Assembly (NCBI RefSeq): GCF_028583725.1
Contig: NZ_CP110680.1
Location: 1,240,001 to 1,304,000 of the forward strand
Direction of reading: 5' to 3'
From: Cellulomonas fimi
GTDB lineage: Bacteria > Actinomycetota > Actinomycetes > Actinomycetales > Cellulomonadaceae
Length of the DNA stretch: 64,000 nucleotides
In this document: positions 1 to 9,592 of the stretch, in pieces
How positions within the stretch are numbered: the stretch's first letter is position 1
Layout: the number at the start of each line of letters is the position of its first letter
Translations under genes and position numbers: made by a program
Notes under the pieces: generated by a model
Databases searched by the model: none
What the model saw: only the letters and a program-made list of their open reading frames with translations
Told to the model about the DNA's origin: nothing

Positions 1-786
1 GAGGACGGCCGGGTCGAGGTCGCCCGAGCGCGTGCCCATGACCAGCCCTTCGAGCGGGGTCAGGCCCATCGACGTCTCGACCGCGACGCCGCCGCGCACC
101 GCCGACGCCGACGCGCCGTTGCCGAGGTGCAGGACGATCTGGTTGAGCTCCTCGACGCGGCGACCCAGGACGCGCGCGACCTTGCCGGACACGTACTCGT
201 GCGACGTGCCGTGGAAGCCGTACCGCCGCACGCCGTAGGCCGTGGCGACCCCCTGGTCGATCGCGTACGTCGCGGCCGCGTCGGGCAGCGTGTGGAAGAA
301 CGCGGTGTCGAACGCGACGACGTGCGGGACGTCCGGCAGCAGCTCGCGCGCGACCTGGATCCCCGTGAGGTTCGCGGGGTTGTGCAGGGGCGCGAGCGGC
401 GCGAGCGCGTCGATGCGGGCGATGACGTCGTCGTCGACGAGCGCGGGGCCGGTGAAGTCCGACCCCCCGTGCACGACACGGTGCCCGACGGCCACGACGT
501 GCGCCGCCCCGAGGTCCGGACCGATCTCGTCGAACAGCGCCAGGACGGTACGCAGGCCCGCGCCGTGGTCGGCGACGGGCTCGTCGCGCTGCGTCGTGCT
601 GCCCGCGAACGTGTGCTTGATCGTCCCGACGTCCTCGCCGATGCGCTCGACGATGCCCGACGCGATCGCCTCCCCGCCGACGGGGTTGACCAGCTGGTAC
701 TTGATCGACGACGACCCGGAGTTCACGACGAGGACGCTGCCGTGCGCGCCGAGCGCGCTGTGCGGGCGGGGCTGGGTGATGGTCAT
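1..786 (-). CDS. ackA: Acetate kinase, C-terminal part beyond window edge
   Basis: Acetate kinase interconverts acetyl phosphate plus ADP and acetate plus ATP in the cytoplasm. The visible 262 codons begin at ATG 786 and contain the family N-terminal signature [15 protein letters not shown] (about residues 19-33), the HRVVHGG segment, the motif [11 protein letters not shown] and the phosphate-binding HLGNGAS stretch, in the usual order. A short N-terminal extension (about 17 residues) precedes the signature. The start overlaps the pta stop in an ATGA arrangement, so the two genes are translationally coupled. The gene runs off the left edge, so the C-terminal third is not visible. Confidence 0.97.
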   Translation of the reverse strand, partial: MTITQPRPHSALGAHGSVLVVNSGSSSIKYQLVNPVGGEAIASGIVERIGEDVGTIKHTFAGSTTQRDEPVADHGAGLRTVLALFDEIGPDLGAAHVVAVGHRVVHGGSDFTGPALVDDDVIARIDALAPLAPLHNPANLTGIQVARELLPDVPHVVAFDTAFFHTLPDAAATYAIDQGVATAYGVRRYGFHGTSHEYVSGKVARVLGRRVEELNQIVLHLGNGASASAVRGGVAVETSMGLTPLEGLVMGTRSGDLDPAVL

Positions 787-2888
787 CGGGCGACGGCCTC
801 CGAGGTCGTGGGTGCGCCGGCCGGTGCGTCGGCCTGCGCCTGGATCGCCGTGATCGCGACGGTGTTGACGATGTCCTGGACGAGCGCGCCGCGGGACAGG
901 TCGTTCACGGGCTTGTTCAGGCCCTGGAGCACCGGGCCGACGGCGATCGCGCCGGCCGACCGCTGCACGGCCTTGTACGTGTTGTTGCCCGTGTTGAGGT
1001 CCGGGAAGACGAACACCGTGGCCCGGCCCGCGACGGCCGAGTCGGGCAGCTTCGTCTGCGCGACGGACGCGTCGACGGCGGCGTCGTACTGGATCGGCCC
1101 CTCGACGGACAGGTCGGGGCGGCGCTCGCGGACGAGCGCGGTCGCGGCGCGCACCTTGTCGACGTCGGCGCCGGTGCCCGACGCGCCCGTCGAGTAGGAC
1201 AGCATCGCGATCCGCGGCTCGATGCCGAACTGCACGGCGGTCGCCGCGGACGAGATCGCGATGTCGGCGAGCTGCTCGGCGGTCGGGTCGGGGATCACCG
1301 CGCAGTCGGCGTAGACGAGCACGCGGTCCTCGAGGCACATGAGGAAGCAGGACGACACGCTGTTCGTGCCGGGGGCGGTCTTGATGATCTCGAACGACGG
1401 CTTGATGGTGTGCGCCGTGGTGTGCGCGGCGCCCGAGACCATGCCGTCCGCGAGGCCCAGGTGCACCATCATCGTGCCGAAGTACGACACCGACGGGACG
1501 ATCTCCCGGGCCCGCTCGAGCGTCATGCCCTTGTGCGCGCGGATCTGCGTGTACTCCGCGGCGAACCGCTCGAGCCACTCGGGGTCGTGCGGGTCGACGA
1601 GGTCCGCGTCGGCGAGGTCGAGGCCCAGCTCGGTCGCGCGGCTGCGGATGACGGCCGGCTCGCCGAGGATCGTCAGGCGCGCGACGCCGCGGCGCAGCAG
1701 CGTGGACGCGGCCCGCAGGATCCGGTCGTCGTTCCCCTCCGGGAGCACGATGTGCTTGCGGTCGGCGCGGGCCCGGTCCAGCAGCGCGTACTCGAACATG
1801 AGCGGCGTGACGACCTCGGGCCGCGCGACGTCGAGCGCCCCGAGCAGCGCGGTGCCGTCGACGTGCTCCTCGAACAGCGCGAGCGCGGTGTCGACCTTGA
1901 GCTGGCTGTCCGCCGACAGGTGGCCGCGCGTCGAGGCGGCGGCGCTCGCCGAGCGGAACGACCCGAGCGTCGTGCGGATGATCGGCAGCCGCGTGCCGAG
2001 GCCGTCGATGAGCCGCATGACGACGGGCGACGGCTCGAAACCGCCGTTGAGGATGATGCCGGCGAGCGACGGGAAGCCCTCGGCGGCGTGCGCGATGAGC
2101 AGGCCGAGGAGCACGTCGGACCGGTCGCCCGGGGTGATGACGACGGCGCCGTCGGCGATCCGGTCGAGCAGGTGCTCGACGGACATGGCGCCGACGAGCA
2201 CGTCGAGGACCTCGCGCGACAGCAGCTCCTCGTCGCCGGCCATGAGCGACCCGCCGACGGCCTCCATGAGCTGCCGCACGGTCGGGGCGGTGAGCAGCGG
2301 GCTCTCCGGCAGCGCGAACGTCGGCAGGCCCGTGCCGCCCTCGACCTCGGCCTTCACGGCGTCGAGGGCCGCGGGGCCGCACCGGTTGACCGTCACGGCG
2401 AGGACCTGCGCGTGCTCGTCGCGCATGGCCCCGACGACGATGTCGACGACCTGGTGGATCGCCTCCGGCGTCCGCCCGGACCCGTTGACGACGAGCACGA
2501 CGGGCGCGCCGAGGTTCGCGGCGATGCGGCCGTTGTAGGTGAGCTCCGTCGGGCCCGCGACGTCCGTGTAGTCCGAGCCGACGACCACGACCGCGTCGCA
2601 CCGGCGGGCGACCTCGTGGTAGCGCTGGACGATCTTGCCGAGGGCCGCCTCCTGGTCGGCCAGCACCTCCTCGTACGTCACGCCGACGCACTCGTCGTAC
2701 GCGAGGTCGACGCCGTCGTGCGCGAGCAGCAGCTCGAGGACGTAGTCGGGTGTCTTGGTGGAGCGGGCCACCGGCCGGAACACCCCCACCCGCTGCACCG
2801 TGCGCGAGAGCAGGTCGACGAGGCCGAGCGCCACGACGGACTTGCCGGAGTCCCCCTCGGGGGAGGTGAGGTAGATGCTGCGGGCCAC
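783..2888 (-). CDS. pta: Phosphate acetyltransferase, long multidomain form
   Basis: Converts acetyl-CoA plus phosphate to acetyl phosphate plus CoA (reversible). The 701-residue protein is the long form: an N-terminal BioD-like P-loop region opening with [21 protein letters not shown], a central DRTGG-type domain (about residues 210-330) and a C-terminal PTA_PTB catalytic domain from about residue 370. Catalytic-domain landmarks include [20 protein letters not shown] and [21 protein letters not shown] start at 2888 with an AGGAGC Shine-Dalgarno about 10 bases upstream. It lies between xfp and ackA on the same strand; with ackA it would turn the acetyl phosphate made by phosphoketolase into acetyl-CoA or into acetate and ATP. 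Confidence 0.97.
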   Translation of the reverse strand: MARSIYLTSPEGDSGKSVVALGLVDLLSRTVQRVGVFRPVARSTKTPDYVLELLLAHDGVDLAYDECVGVTYEEVLADQEAALGKIVQRYHEVARRCDAVVVVGSDYTDVAGPTELTYNGRIAANLGAPVVLVVNGSGRTPEAIHQVVDIVVGAMRDEHAQVLAVTVNRCGPAALDAVKAEVEGGTGLPTFALPESPLLTAPTVRQLMEAVGGSLMAGDEELLSREVLDVLVGAMSVEHLLDRIADGAVVITPGDRSDVLLGLLIAHAAEGFPSLAGIILNGGFEPSPVVMRLIDGLGTRLPIIRTTLGSFRSASAAASTRGHLSADSQLKVDTALALFEEHVDGTALLGALDVARPEVVTPLMFEYALLDRARADRKHIVLPEGNDDRILRAASTLLRRGVARLTILGEPAVIRSRATELGLDLADADLVDPHDPEWLERFAAEYTQIRAHKGMTLERAREIVPSVSYFGTMMVHLGLADGMVSGAAHTTAHTIKPSFEIIKTAPGTNSVSSCFLMCLEDRVLVYADCAVIPDPTAEQLADIAISSAATAVQFGIEPRIAMLSYSTGASGTGADVDKVRAATALVRERRPDLSVEGPIQYDAAVDASVAQTKLPDSAVAGRATVFVFPDLNTGNNTYKAVQRSAGAIAVGPVLQGLNKPVNDLSRGALVQDIVNTVAITAIQAQADAPAGAPTTSEAVAR

Positions 2889-3076
2889 GGGGGCTGCTCC
2901 TGGTGCGTGGGCCCCGGGGTGCCGGGGATGGTGCTGGTGCGGGGTCGTGCTCGTGCTCCGGACGGTGCGGGCGGGTCGCGGCGGTTCGCGGTGGCGTCGG
3001 CGCGACCCGCCCGGGTCCGGTGGTGGCCCGTGGGTGACGGGCCGGGTGCGAGGGCGGCGGGCCCTCGCGTCAGTCG

Positions 3077-5563
3077 CTACTCGTTGTCACCGCCGGTCGA
3101 GACGGTCGCCGACTGCTGCGGGCCGCCCTGCTCCGTGGCGGTCTCGCCCGCGTCGGGCCACACCCAGTCGCGGACCTCGGGCAGGTCGTCGCCGTGCTCG
3201 CGGGTGTACTCGCGGGCCTCGATGCGCTTGTCGACCATGCGCTGACGCAGGCCGGCGTACGCGGTGCCCAGGTGCGGCACGCGGTCGATGACGTCGATGA
3301 CGAGGTGGTACCGGTCGAGGTCGTTGAGCATGACCATGTCGAACGGCGTCGTCGTCGTGCCCTCCTCCTTGTACCCGCGCACGTGGATGTTCGCGTGCCC
3401 GTTGCGGCGGTACGTGAGGCGGTGGATGAGCCACGGGTAGCCGTGGTAGGCGAAGATCACCGGCCGGTCGGCGGTGAACAGGCCGTCGAACTGCGTGTCC
3501 GACAGGCCGTGCGGGTGCTCCTTCTCGTCCTGCAGCCGCATGAGGTCGACGACGTTGATGACGCGGACCTTGAGGTCGGGCAGCTCGCGGCGCAGGATGT
3601 CCGCCGCCGCCAGCACCTCGAGAGTCGGCACGTCGCCCGCCGCGGCGAGCACGACGTCCGGCTTCTCGCCCGCGACCTCCGTGCCGGCCCACTCCCAGAT
3701 GCCGAGGCCGCGCGTGCAGTGCGCGATCGCCTCGTCCATCGTGAGGAAGTTCGGCGCGGGCTGCTTGCCGGACACCACGACGTTGACGTACTGCCGGCTG
3801 CGCAGGCAGTGGTCGTACGTCGACAGCAGCGTGTTCGCGTCCGGCGGCAGGTACACCCGGACGACCTCGGCCTTCTTGTTGACCACGTGGTCGATGAAGC
3901 CGGGGTCCTGGTGGCTGAAGCCGTTGTGGTCCTGCCGCCACACGTGGCTCGACAGCAGGTAGTTCAGCGACGCGATGGGCCGGCGCCACGGGATGTCGTT
4001 CGTGACCTTGAGCCACTTCGCGTGCTGGTTGAACATCGAGTCGATGATGTGGATGAACGCCTCGTAGCAGTTGAACAGCCCGTGGCGGCCGGTGAGCAGG
4101 TAGCCCTCCAGCCAGCCCTGGCACTGGTGCTCCGACAGCATCTCCAGCACGCGACCCGCGCGGGACAGGTGCTCGTCGACCTCCTCGCCGTAGAAGTCCG
4201 CGTTCCACTGCTTGTCGGTGGTCTCGAAGACCGCCTGCAGCCGGTTCGACGCGGTCTCGTCGGGGCCGAAGATCCGGAAGTTGTCGGGGTTCTGCTTGAT
4301 GACGTCCGTGAGCCACTGGCCCAGGACGCGCGGCGCCTCGCTGATCGACCCGGCGGGCGTCGGCACGTCGACCGCGTAGTCGCGGAAGTCCGGCAGCCGC
4401 AGGTCCTTGAGCAGCAGGCCGCCGTTCGCGTGCGGGTTGTCGCTCATCCGCAGGCCCTCCGGCGGGGCGAGCGCGCGGATGTCGTCGTTGAGCCGCCCGG
4501 TCGCGTCGAAGAGCTCCTCGGCCTTGTACGACGCCAGCCACTGCCGCAGCACGTCGAGGTGCTCGGGGGTGTCCCGCGCGTTCGACAGCGGCACCTGGTG
4601 CGCGCGCCACGAGCCCGTCGTCTTCTTGCCGTCGATGTAGCCCGGGCCGGTCCAGCCCTTCGGGGTGCGGAAGACGATCATCGGCCACATCGGGCGCTCG
4701 TCCTTGCCCGCGCGGGCCTGCTCCTTGATCTCGGCGATCTCGTCGAGCACCTCGTCGAGCAGCGCCGCGAACCGGCCGTGGAACGACGCGGGCGACTCGT
4801 CGTCGAAGCCCGCGACGAACACGTGCGGCTTGTGCCCGTAGCCGACCATGAGCGACTCGAGCTCGTCGTCGCTGATGCGCGCCAGGACCGTCGGGTTCGC
4901 GATCTTGTACCCGTTGAGGTGCAGGATCGGCAGGACGACGCCGTCCTTCACGGGGTTGACGAACTTGTTCGAGTGCCAGCTCGTCGCGAGCGGGCCCGTC
5001 TCCGCCTCGCCGTCACCGATGACCGTCGCGACCAGCAGGTCCGGGTTGTCGAAGGCCGCGCCGTACGCGTGCGACAGCGCGTAGCCGAGCTCGCCGCCCT
5101 CGTGGATCGAGCCCGGGGTCTCCGGGGCGACGTGCGACGGGATGCCGCCCGGGAACGAGAACTGCCGGAACAGCCGGCGCATGCCCTCGTCGTCCTCGGT
5201 GATGTCCGTGTAGACGTGCGAGTACACGCCGTCGAGGTACGCGGCCGCGACGAGGCCCGGACCGCCGTGGCCCGGGCCCGTGACGTAGATCGTGGACTGC
5301 CGGCGCTCCGCGATGACGCGGTTCAGGTGCGCGTACAGGAAGGTCAGGCCGGGCGTCGTGCCCCAGTGGCCGAGCAGCCGCGGCTTGACGTGGTCACGCG
5401 TCAGCGTCTCGCGCAGCAGCGGGTTGTCGAGCAGGTAGATCTGCCCCACGGACAGGTAGTTGGCCGCCCGCCACCACTGGTCGATGCGTTCCAGCGTCTC
5501 CGCGGAGACAGTCTCGCCGGACCCCCTGCGCCAGGTGGTCTCGGCCGACGTCGCAGTGCTCAT
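3077..5563 (-). CDS. xfp: Phosphoketolase (xylulose-5-phosphate/fructose-6-phosphate)
   Basis: A thiamine-diphosphate enzyme that splits xylulose 5-phosphate (and often fructose 6-phosphate) with phosphate to give acetyl phosphate and glyceraldehyde 3-phosphate (or erythrose 4-phosphate). The 828-residue product is close to full family length and carries the ThDP motif [21 protein letters not shown] near the N-terminus, and [11 protein letters not shown] containing the family's catalytic glutamate. The start at ATG 5563 is chosen because GGGGAG lies about 6 bases upstream and the protein then begins [11 protein letters not shown]; a longer in-frame extension to 5683 lacks such support. It is upstream of pta-ackA on the same strand with a 188-base gap, so a phosphoketolase-to-acetyl-CoA/acetate shunt is likely. 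Confidence 0.97.
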   Translation of the reverse strand: MSTATSAETTWRRGSGETVSAETLERIDQWWRAANYLSVGQIYLLDNPLLRETLTRDHVKPRLLGHWGTTPGLTFLYAHLNRVIAERRQSTIYVTGPGHGGPGLVAAAYLDGVYSHVYTDITEDDEGMRRLFRQFSFPGGIPSHVAPETPGSIHEGGELGYALSHAYGAAFDNPDLLVATVIGDGEAETGPLATSWHSNKFVNPVKDGVVLPILHLNGYKIANPTVLARISDDELESLMVGYGHKPHVFVAGFDDESPASFHGRFAALLDEVLDEIAEIKEQARAGKDERPMWPMIVFRTPKGWTGPGYIDGKKTTGSWRAHQVPLSNARDTPEHLDVLRQWLASYKAEELFDATGRLNDDIRALAPPEGLRMSDNPHANGGLLLKDLRLPDFRDYAVDVPTPAGSISEAPRVLGQWLTDVIKQNPDNFRIFGPDETASNRLQAVFETTDKQWNADFYGEEVDEHLSRAGRVLEMLSEHQCQGWLEGYLLTGRHGLFNCYEAFIHIIDSMFNQHAKWLKVTNDIPWRRPIASLNYLLSSHVWRQDHNGFSHQDPGFIDHVVNKKAEVVRVYLPPDANTLLSTYDHCLRSRQYVNVVVSGKQPAPNFLTMDEAIAHCTRGLGIWEWAGTEVAGEKPDVVLAAAGDVPTLEVLAAADILRRELPDLKVRVINVVDLMRLQDEKEHPHGLSDTQFDGLFTADRPVIFAYHGYPWLIHRLTYRRNGHANIHVRGYKEEGTTTTPFDMVMLNDLDRYHLVIDVIDRVPHLGTAYAGLRQRMVDKRIEAREYTREHGDDLPEVRDWVWPDAGETATEQGGPQQSATVSTGGDNE

Positions 5564-5860
5564 GCTCGCTCCCCATCGTCGTCCGGCTGCTTCCTCGCCG
5601 GTGCCCCCGCTGCCAGCGTTCCCTGGGATCGCACCGAGTTCCGGGACTTCCGACCTACGGTCGGGGAACGACGACACGCCCACGTGTCATACAACCGCAG
5701 AACAGCCGCGGATGCAGGTGGTGACGTTCGTCTCGTCCGGTGCGTCGTCGGGTGTCCGCGCGCAGGTCAGCCCGTGTTGGTGTGGTCGTCACCGGCGTCC
5801 CGGCGGGGTCACGGCGGGCGCCCGTCCGGGTCGCTGCGGCCGCCGGGTTACCGTGGCCCG
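5564..5860. promoter_or_regulatory. Divergent region xfp / SURF1 gene with palindrome
   Basis: This 297-base gap holds control elements for both genes. For the plus-strand gene, TACCGT (5849-5854) lies 6 bases before the GTG start, suggesting a leaderless transcript. For xfp, the minus-strand sequence TATGAC (5691-5686) is a weak candidate -10. Between that box and the xfp start is a perfect inverted repeat CCGACC-TAC-GGTCGG (5650-5664), which could be an operator or a leader hairpin. No protein-coding gene was recognised here. Confidence 0.4.
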
Positions 5861-6781
5861 GTGACCGAGCAGGAGGCGCCGACGACGACGTGGTGGCAGG
5901 CCGCGCGTCGCCCCCGGATGCTCCTGCTGCTCGTCCTGCTCCTGGGCGCGGCCGCCGTGTGCGCACGGCTCGGCGCGTGGCAGCTCGACCGTGCCGAGGT
6001 GCGCGGCGCCCGTGCGGAGGCACGGCACGTCGCCGAGCAGGTCGCCGCCGACCCCGTGCCGCTCGACGACGTGCTCGCGCCGCAGACCGCCTTCCACGGC
6101 GACATGGTCGGGCAGAAGGTGTCCGTGACCGGCACGTACGACGCGACCGGCCAGCTCCTCGTGCCGGAGCGCGCGCACGACGACGTCACCGGCTACCTGG
6201 TCCTGACGCCGATGCGCGTGCCCGGCGCCTCGGCCGACGGCGGCGACGCGGTGCTGCCCGTCGTCCGCGGCTGGGTCGCGGCTCCGTCGGACGCCGACGC
6301 GCCGCCGACCGGGCCGGTCGACCTGGTCGGCTACCTCCAGGTGTCCGAGTCCGCGGGCAGCGGCGTGCGCGACGGCGAGACCGACGCCATCAGCTCGCCC
6401 GAGCTGCTCAACGTCTGGGGCGGTCCGATCTGGACCGGCTACCTCGTGGTCGCGTCGTCGGACCCCGCACAGTCGCCCGACGTCGTGCTGCTCGACCCGC
6501 CGCGCTCGCCCGGCGCGGGGCTCAACATCCAGAACCTCGCCTACGCCGCGCAGTGGTGGATCTTCGGTGGCTTCGCGGTCGCCCTGTGGTGGCGGCTCGT
6601 CCGCGACGAGGCGGAGGGGGACCGCCGCCCGCCGGAGGTCGAGGGGGAGCCGGGGCCCGACCCGGAGCCGGAGCCGCTGCCCGGGGACGACCTCGGGGCT
6701 GAGCGCGCACCACTACGCGACGACCAGCCTGAGCGGCACCCGCACGCCGAGCCCGACGGTGGGCGGTCGCCCGTCGCGTGA
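5861..6781 (+). CDS. SURF1 family protein (cytochrome oxidase assembly type)
   Basis: SURF1-like membrane protein, 306 residues, of the family involved in assembly of haem-copper cytochrome c oxidase. The topology fits: an N-terminal membrane helix (MLLLLVLLLGAAAVCARLGAW, about residues 23-43) ending in the family's LGxWQLxR motif, a periplasmic-type domain, and a C-terminal helix preceded by NIQNLAYAAQWWIF, the conserved AxQWW region. The tail after the second helix is Pro/Glu-rich and variable. GTG 5861 is preceded by TACCGT at a 6-base gap, suggesting leaderless initiation. No oxidase genes are adjacent. Confidence 0.9.
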   Translation: MTEQEAPTTTWWQAARRPRMLLLLVLLLGAAAVCARLGAWQLDRAEVRGARAEARHVAEQVAADPVPLDDVLAPQTAFHGDMVGQKVSVTGTYDATGQLLVPERAHDDVTGYLVLTPMRVPGASADGGDAVLPVVRGWVAAPSDADAPPTGPVDLVGYLQVSESAGSGVRDGETDAISSPELLNVWGGPIWTGYLVVASSDPAQSPDVVLLDPPRSPGAGLNIQNLAYAAQWWIFGGFAVALWWRLVRDEAEGDRRPPEVEGEPGPDPEPEPLPGDDLGAERAPLRDDQPERHPHAEPDGGRSPVA

Positions 6782-6796
6782 CCTAGCGTCGGTCGC

Positions 6797-7594
6797 ATGA
6801 CCGTCCTGGACCTGAGCGGCCGGACCGCGCTCGTGACCGGCTCGACGCAGGGCATCGGCGCCGCGATCGCGGCGGGCCTCGCCCGGGCGGGCGCTCGCGT
6901 CGGGATCAACGGTCGCTCGCGGGAGTCGGTCGACGCGGCGGTCGCGCGGATCGGCGACGACGTGCCCGGCGCGGACCTCGTCGCGGCACCCGGCGACGTC
7001 GCGACCGACGACGGCACGGCCGCCGTGCTGGAGCGGCTGCCCGACGTCGACGTGCTGGTCAACAACCTCGGCATCTTCGAGGCGCGGCCCGCGCTCGAGG
7101 TCACCGACGACGAGTGGCGGCGCTACTTCGAGGTCAACGTGCTCACCGCGGTCCGGCTCACGCGTGCCTATCTGCCCGGCATGACGTCCCGCGGCTGGGG
7201 CCGCGTGCTCATGATCGCGAGCGACTCCGCCGTGGTGATCCCGGCCGAGATGATCCACTACGGCGTCTCCAAGACCGCGCTGCTCGGCGTCGCGCGCGGC
7301 TTCGCGAAGGAGGCGGCCGGCACCGGTGTCACCGTGAACTCCGTCATCGCCGGCCCGACGCACACCGGCGGCGTCGAGGACTTCGTCTACCAGCTCGTCG
7401 ACCGGTCGCTGCCGTGGGACGAGGCGCAGCGCGAGTTCATGCGCCGGCACCGCCCGCAGTCGCTCCTCCAGCGGCTCATCGAGCCCGAGGAGATCGCGCA
7501 CCTCGTCGTCTACCTGTCGTCGCCGCTCGCGTCGGCGACCACCGGTGGCGCCGTCCGCGTCGACGGCGGCTACGTCGACTCGATCCTGCCGTGA
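6797..7594 (+). CDS. SDR family NAD(P)-dependent oxidoreductase
   Basis: Classical short-chain dehydrogenase/reductase of 265 residues. The cofactor motif TGSTQGIGAAIA sits near residues 15-26, an NNLG motif near residue 90, and the catalytic Tyr/Lys pair is in YGVSK (about 155-159), with the catalytic Ser in the preceding IASDSA segment. The C-terminal ASATTGGAVRVDGGYVDSI is typical of the family. The substrate cannot be deduced. ATG 6797 follows TAGCGT by 7 bases, a leaderless arrangement. It is followed by the accessory patch containing the kdpE remnant. Confidence 0.9.
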   Translation: MTVLDLSGRTALVTGSTQGIGAAIAAGLARAGARVGINGRSRESVDAAVARIGDDVPGADLVAAPGDVATDDGTAAVLERLPDVDVLVNNLGIFEARPALEVTDDEWRRYFEVNVLTAVRLTRAYLPGMTSRGWGRVLMIASDSAVVIPAEMIHYGVSKTALLGVARGFAKEAAGTGVTVNSVIAGPTHTGGVEDFVYQLVDRSLPWDEAQREFMRRHRPQSLLQRLIEPEEIAHLVVYLSSPLASATTGGAVRVDGGYVDSILP

Positions 7595-7683
7595 CGCCCG
7601 CGCGCGACGGGACCCGTCAAGGGTCGCCCGCGCGGCGTCAAGGATCCGTCAGGACGCACGGCACCGCGCCGACCGCGGCGTAG

Positions 7684-7890
7684 ACCTGCGGGTGCGTCCT
7701 CGTCCGCAACCGCGGCCGCCTGGTCTCCCGCCGGCAGCTCCTCCAGGACGTGTGGGGCCCTGGTTACTCCGACGAGACCCACTACCTGCGCGTCTACTCC
7801 GCCCAGCTCCGCCGCAAGCTCGAGGACGACCCGTCCCACCCCCGCCACCTCATCACCCACCCGGGCCTGGGCTACACCTTCGAACCGTGA
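7684..7890 (+). pseudogene. kdpE: kdpE response-regulator 3' remnant (DNA-binding domain only)
   Basis: About 68 in-frame codons ending at TGA 7888-7890 encode the C-terminal half of an OmpR-type winged-helix domain closely resembling KdpE, including [20 protein letters not shown] and the terminal [10 protein letters not shown]. The whole receiver domain and the first part of the DNA-binding domain are missing. An in-frame TAG lies at 7681 and no plausible start follows it. No kdpD, kdpABC or other potassium genes are in the window. It is best read as the scar of a deletion or of an insertion that removed a kdp locus. Upstream, GTCAAGG and GTCAGGA repeats (7616-7650) may be leftovers of the former region. 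Confidence 0.8.
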
Positions 7891-7923
7891 GGCCCGACCG
7901 CCGTCGCGTTGACCACGCACGTC

Positions 7924-8133
7924 TCACCCGAGCCCGGCGAAGGTCTGCCAGCGCCGCGAGGCGGTCCCGCTGACTCGCTTCGACGTGACATGCCACCGTC
8001 CGGCGCAGGTGACGCAGGGGTGCACAGCCACGGGCGTGGTCTGTCCGACCGCCCGACGCTTCGCCTGGATGCGCGCGAGCGCGCGGGCCGCCTCGCGCGC
8101 GGAGTGGTAGGGGACCTTGGTGCAGTCGGGCAC
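7924..8133 (-). CDS. Small Cys-pair protein of actinobacterial/phage type, unknown function
   Basis: A 69-residue protein starting at GTG 8133. It has a single C-x2-C pair in HPCVTCAGRWHVTSK preceded by a basic, Ala-rich helix (about residues 8-26), with another Cys at residue 4. The layout (N-terminal Cys, basic helix, C-x2-C followed by a WH(L/V)TS-like motif) resembles small zinc-ribbon-like proteins common in actinobacterial genomes and phages; this is recalled, not searched. GGAAGAG lies about 7-13 bases upstream. It sits in the accessory patch with hicAB. Function unknown; a zinc-binding nucleic-acid protein is a guess. Confidence 0.5.
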   Translation of the reverse strand: MPDCTKVPYHSAREAARALARIQAKRRAVGQTTPVAVHPCVTCAGRWHVTSKRVSGTASRRWQTFAGLG

Positions 8134-8489
8134 GGGGAACTCTTCCGGGGAAGAGTGCGCGCCGGGTCTCTACCCGGTCCGCACCTGGGCCTGCCCGATA
8201 TGCGCGGCGCCGATGAGCGGCCAATGCCATGTCGCGAGCAGGCTACCGTCGGCGCGAAGATCGGCGGGCCGTTTCAGGACCCCGATCCGAGCCGTCTGAG
8301 GAGTGATCCGACGCGCCCGCGACGGCAGCTCCCAGGCTCGCCCGCCTGGATGCCGTGGTGCTCGCTAGCCCGGGGTGATGACGGGGCCGGAGGTGCAGCG
8401 CGGGAGATCGCTCGGCGAGTTCTTCGGTCACCAGGGCTTCGCGCGGCTGGACGCCTTCGTATCGGTGGCCCGCGGCGAGACGAGGAACG
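8134..8489. other. Gap without a recognised gene in the accessory patch
   Basis: About 356 bases separate the small Cys-pair protein from hicB. Open frames exist on both strands, but none shows a recognisable domain, a ribosome-binding site and a sensible start together. It may be decayed mobile or accessory DNA like the neighbouring kdpE remnant, but nothing in it identifies a parent element. Confidence 0.35.
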
Positions 8490-8816
8490 TCACCCCGCAA
8501 GGCGAGCCGTGACGAGGCGGTTGAGCGAGACACCCTGCTCAGCGGCTTCGGTGGCGAGACGCCGATGGACCTCGGGCGGGATGCGGACCTGGAAGCGCCC
8601 GGAGTACGAGCGGTCGGCGAGGGAGAGGGGGATCGGTTCGGCGCTCGCTCGCAGCTCGTCGAGCACGTCCTGGAGGAGGGCCTCGACACCGTGCAGGGCG
8701 CCCGTCCGGTCGGCGTCGAGCCACGACAGCGAGGGGAACTCGGCGACCGTCGCGACGTACGCCTCGTCCTCCGCGGACCAGGTGATGCGGTACGTGTAGT
8801 GGTCTGCCGTGGTCAT
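8490..8816 (-). CDS. hicB: HicB family antitoxin
   Basis: 108-residue antitoxin of a type II HicAB module. The N-terminal half is the HicB fold: YTYRITWSAEDEAYVATVAE followed by FPSLSWLDADRTGALHGVEA. The C-terminal half (from about residue 78) is a ribbon-helix-helix DNA-binding domain, FQVRIPPEVHRRLATEAAEQ then GVSLNRLV, expected to autoregulate the operon. Its ATG overlaps the hicA stop by 4 bases, so toxin and antitoxin are coupled, with the toxin gene first as is usual for hicAB. Confidence 0.92.
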   Translation of the reverse strand: MTTADHYTYRITWSAEDEAYVATVAEFPSLSWLDADRTGALHGVEALLQDVLDELRASAEPIPLSLADRSYSGRFQVRIPPEVHRRLATEAAEQGVSLNRLVTARLAG

Positions 8817-9064
8817 CGTTCCTCCGTCCCGAGCCGGTCGAGCGCCGCCAGCACCTGGCGGACCTGGTACGGCTTCGCATTGCCGTGGAAGTCCTGGGTG
8901 TTCACGCGCGGGTCACCAGGCCACGGTGTCTTGTACACCTGGTGGGAGGACCCGCGCTGCCGAGGTTCGCCGAAGTAGTGGCGACAGACTCGTTCGAGGT
9001 CGGCGAACCGCACGTTCTTGGGATTGAGCCGCATGGCGCTGACGAGTCGGTCGACATCCGGCAC
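8813..9064 (-). CDS. hicA: HicA family toxin (mRNA interferase)
   Basis: 83-residue HicA toxin, a double-stranded-RNA-binding-like fold that cleaves mRNA. The hallmark catalytic histidine lies in RQRGSSHQVYKTPWPG (G-S-S-H, about residues 37-40), preceded by FADLERVCRHYFGEP. The C-terminal HGNAKPYQVRQVLAALDRL also fits the family. GTG 9064 is the most upstream reasonable start; an internal ATG about 10 codons later is possible. It overlaps hicB by 4 bases. The operon promoter region contains a perfect palindrome (9074-9089). Confidence 0.9.
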   Translation of the reverse strand: MPDVDRLVSAMRLNPKNVRFADLERVCRHYFGEPRQRGSSHQVYKTPWPGDPRVNTQDFHGNAKPYQVRQVLAALDRLGTEER

Positions 9065-9073
9065 CCGTCCATG

Positions 9074-9089
9074 GTGCCACTATTGGCAC
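9074..9089. promoter_or_regulatory. Palindromic candidate HicB operator
   Basis: GTGCCA-CTAT-TGGCAC is a perfect 6+4+6 inverted repeat located 10 bases upstream of the hicA start. HicB proteins with a ribbon-helix-helix domain typically bind such palindromes over the toxin promoter. The position and symmetry are seen; binding is inferred. Confidence 0.55.
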
Positions 9090-9153
9090 TATGGCTCAAC
9101 GGTGCGAGCAGCGTTCGGCCAGCGTCGACGCCCCTCCAGCAGCGGACGCGGCC

Positions 9154-9591
9154 TCAGCCGCCGAGGCGGGGGCGGCGGCGGAGCTCCTTGACCGCGCGGC
9201 GCTGACGCTCGCCCGCGGCGCGGCGTTCGCGGGAGGCGCGGCTCGGGCGAGTGGCTCGGCGCGGCGGACCCGGGGGAGCGAGGGCCTCGTCGAGGAGCGC
9301 GACGACACGCGTGAGCGCCGCCTCGCGGTTGCGGAGCTGCGAGCGGTGCTCGGACGCGGCGACGGTGAGGACGTCGCCGCGCAGCCGTGTCGCGAGACGT
9401 GCGCGGACGCGCGCCTCCTGCTCGGCCACGGCCCAGAGCACGGCGGAGACGTCGACGGAGAGCTCGACGCGCGAGTCGGCGGTGTTGACCCCCTGGCCGC
9501 CCGGCCCGCTCGACCGCGAGAAACGCCACGAGAGGGCGTCGTCGGGAAGGACGACACCCCCTCGCAGGGCGATCGGCGCGGTCACCGGCAC
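9154..9591 (-). CDS. arfB: Alternative ribosome-rescue factor ArfB (YaeJ-type peptidyl-tRNA hydrolase)
   Basis: Codon-independent ribosome rescue protein: the GGQ loop in RSSGPGGQGVNTADSRVEL hydrolyses peptidyl-tRNA on stalled ribosomes, and the basic C-terminal tail (RRATRPSRASRERRAAGERQ) enters the empty mRNA channel. The start is taken as GTG 9591, giving 145 residues beginning MPVTAPIALRGG, directly after the stop of the upstream ABC gene (1-base gap). An ATG at 9636 would add 15 residues and overlap the ABC gene. Same strand as and probably co-transcribed with the exporter. Confidence 0.9.
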   Translation of the reverse strand: MPVTAPIALRGGVVLPDDALSWRFSRSSGPGGQGVNTADSRVELSVDVSAVLWAVAEQEARVRARLATRLRGDVLTVAASEHRSQLRNREAALTRVVALLDEALAPPGPPRRATRPSRASRERRAAGERQRRAVKELRRRPRLGG

Positions 9592-9592
9592 G

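Noticed and set aside
3194..6781. A 1195-codon plus-strand open frame ending in the SURF1-like protein
   Set aside because: Only the last 307 codons are real; the first part is antisense to phosphoketolase. The GTG at 5861 with its promoter marks the true start.
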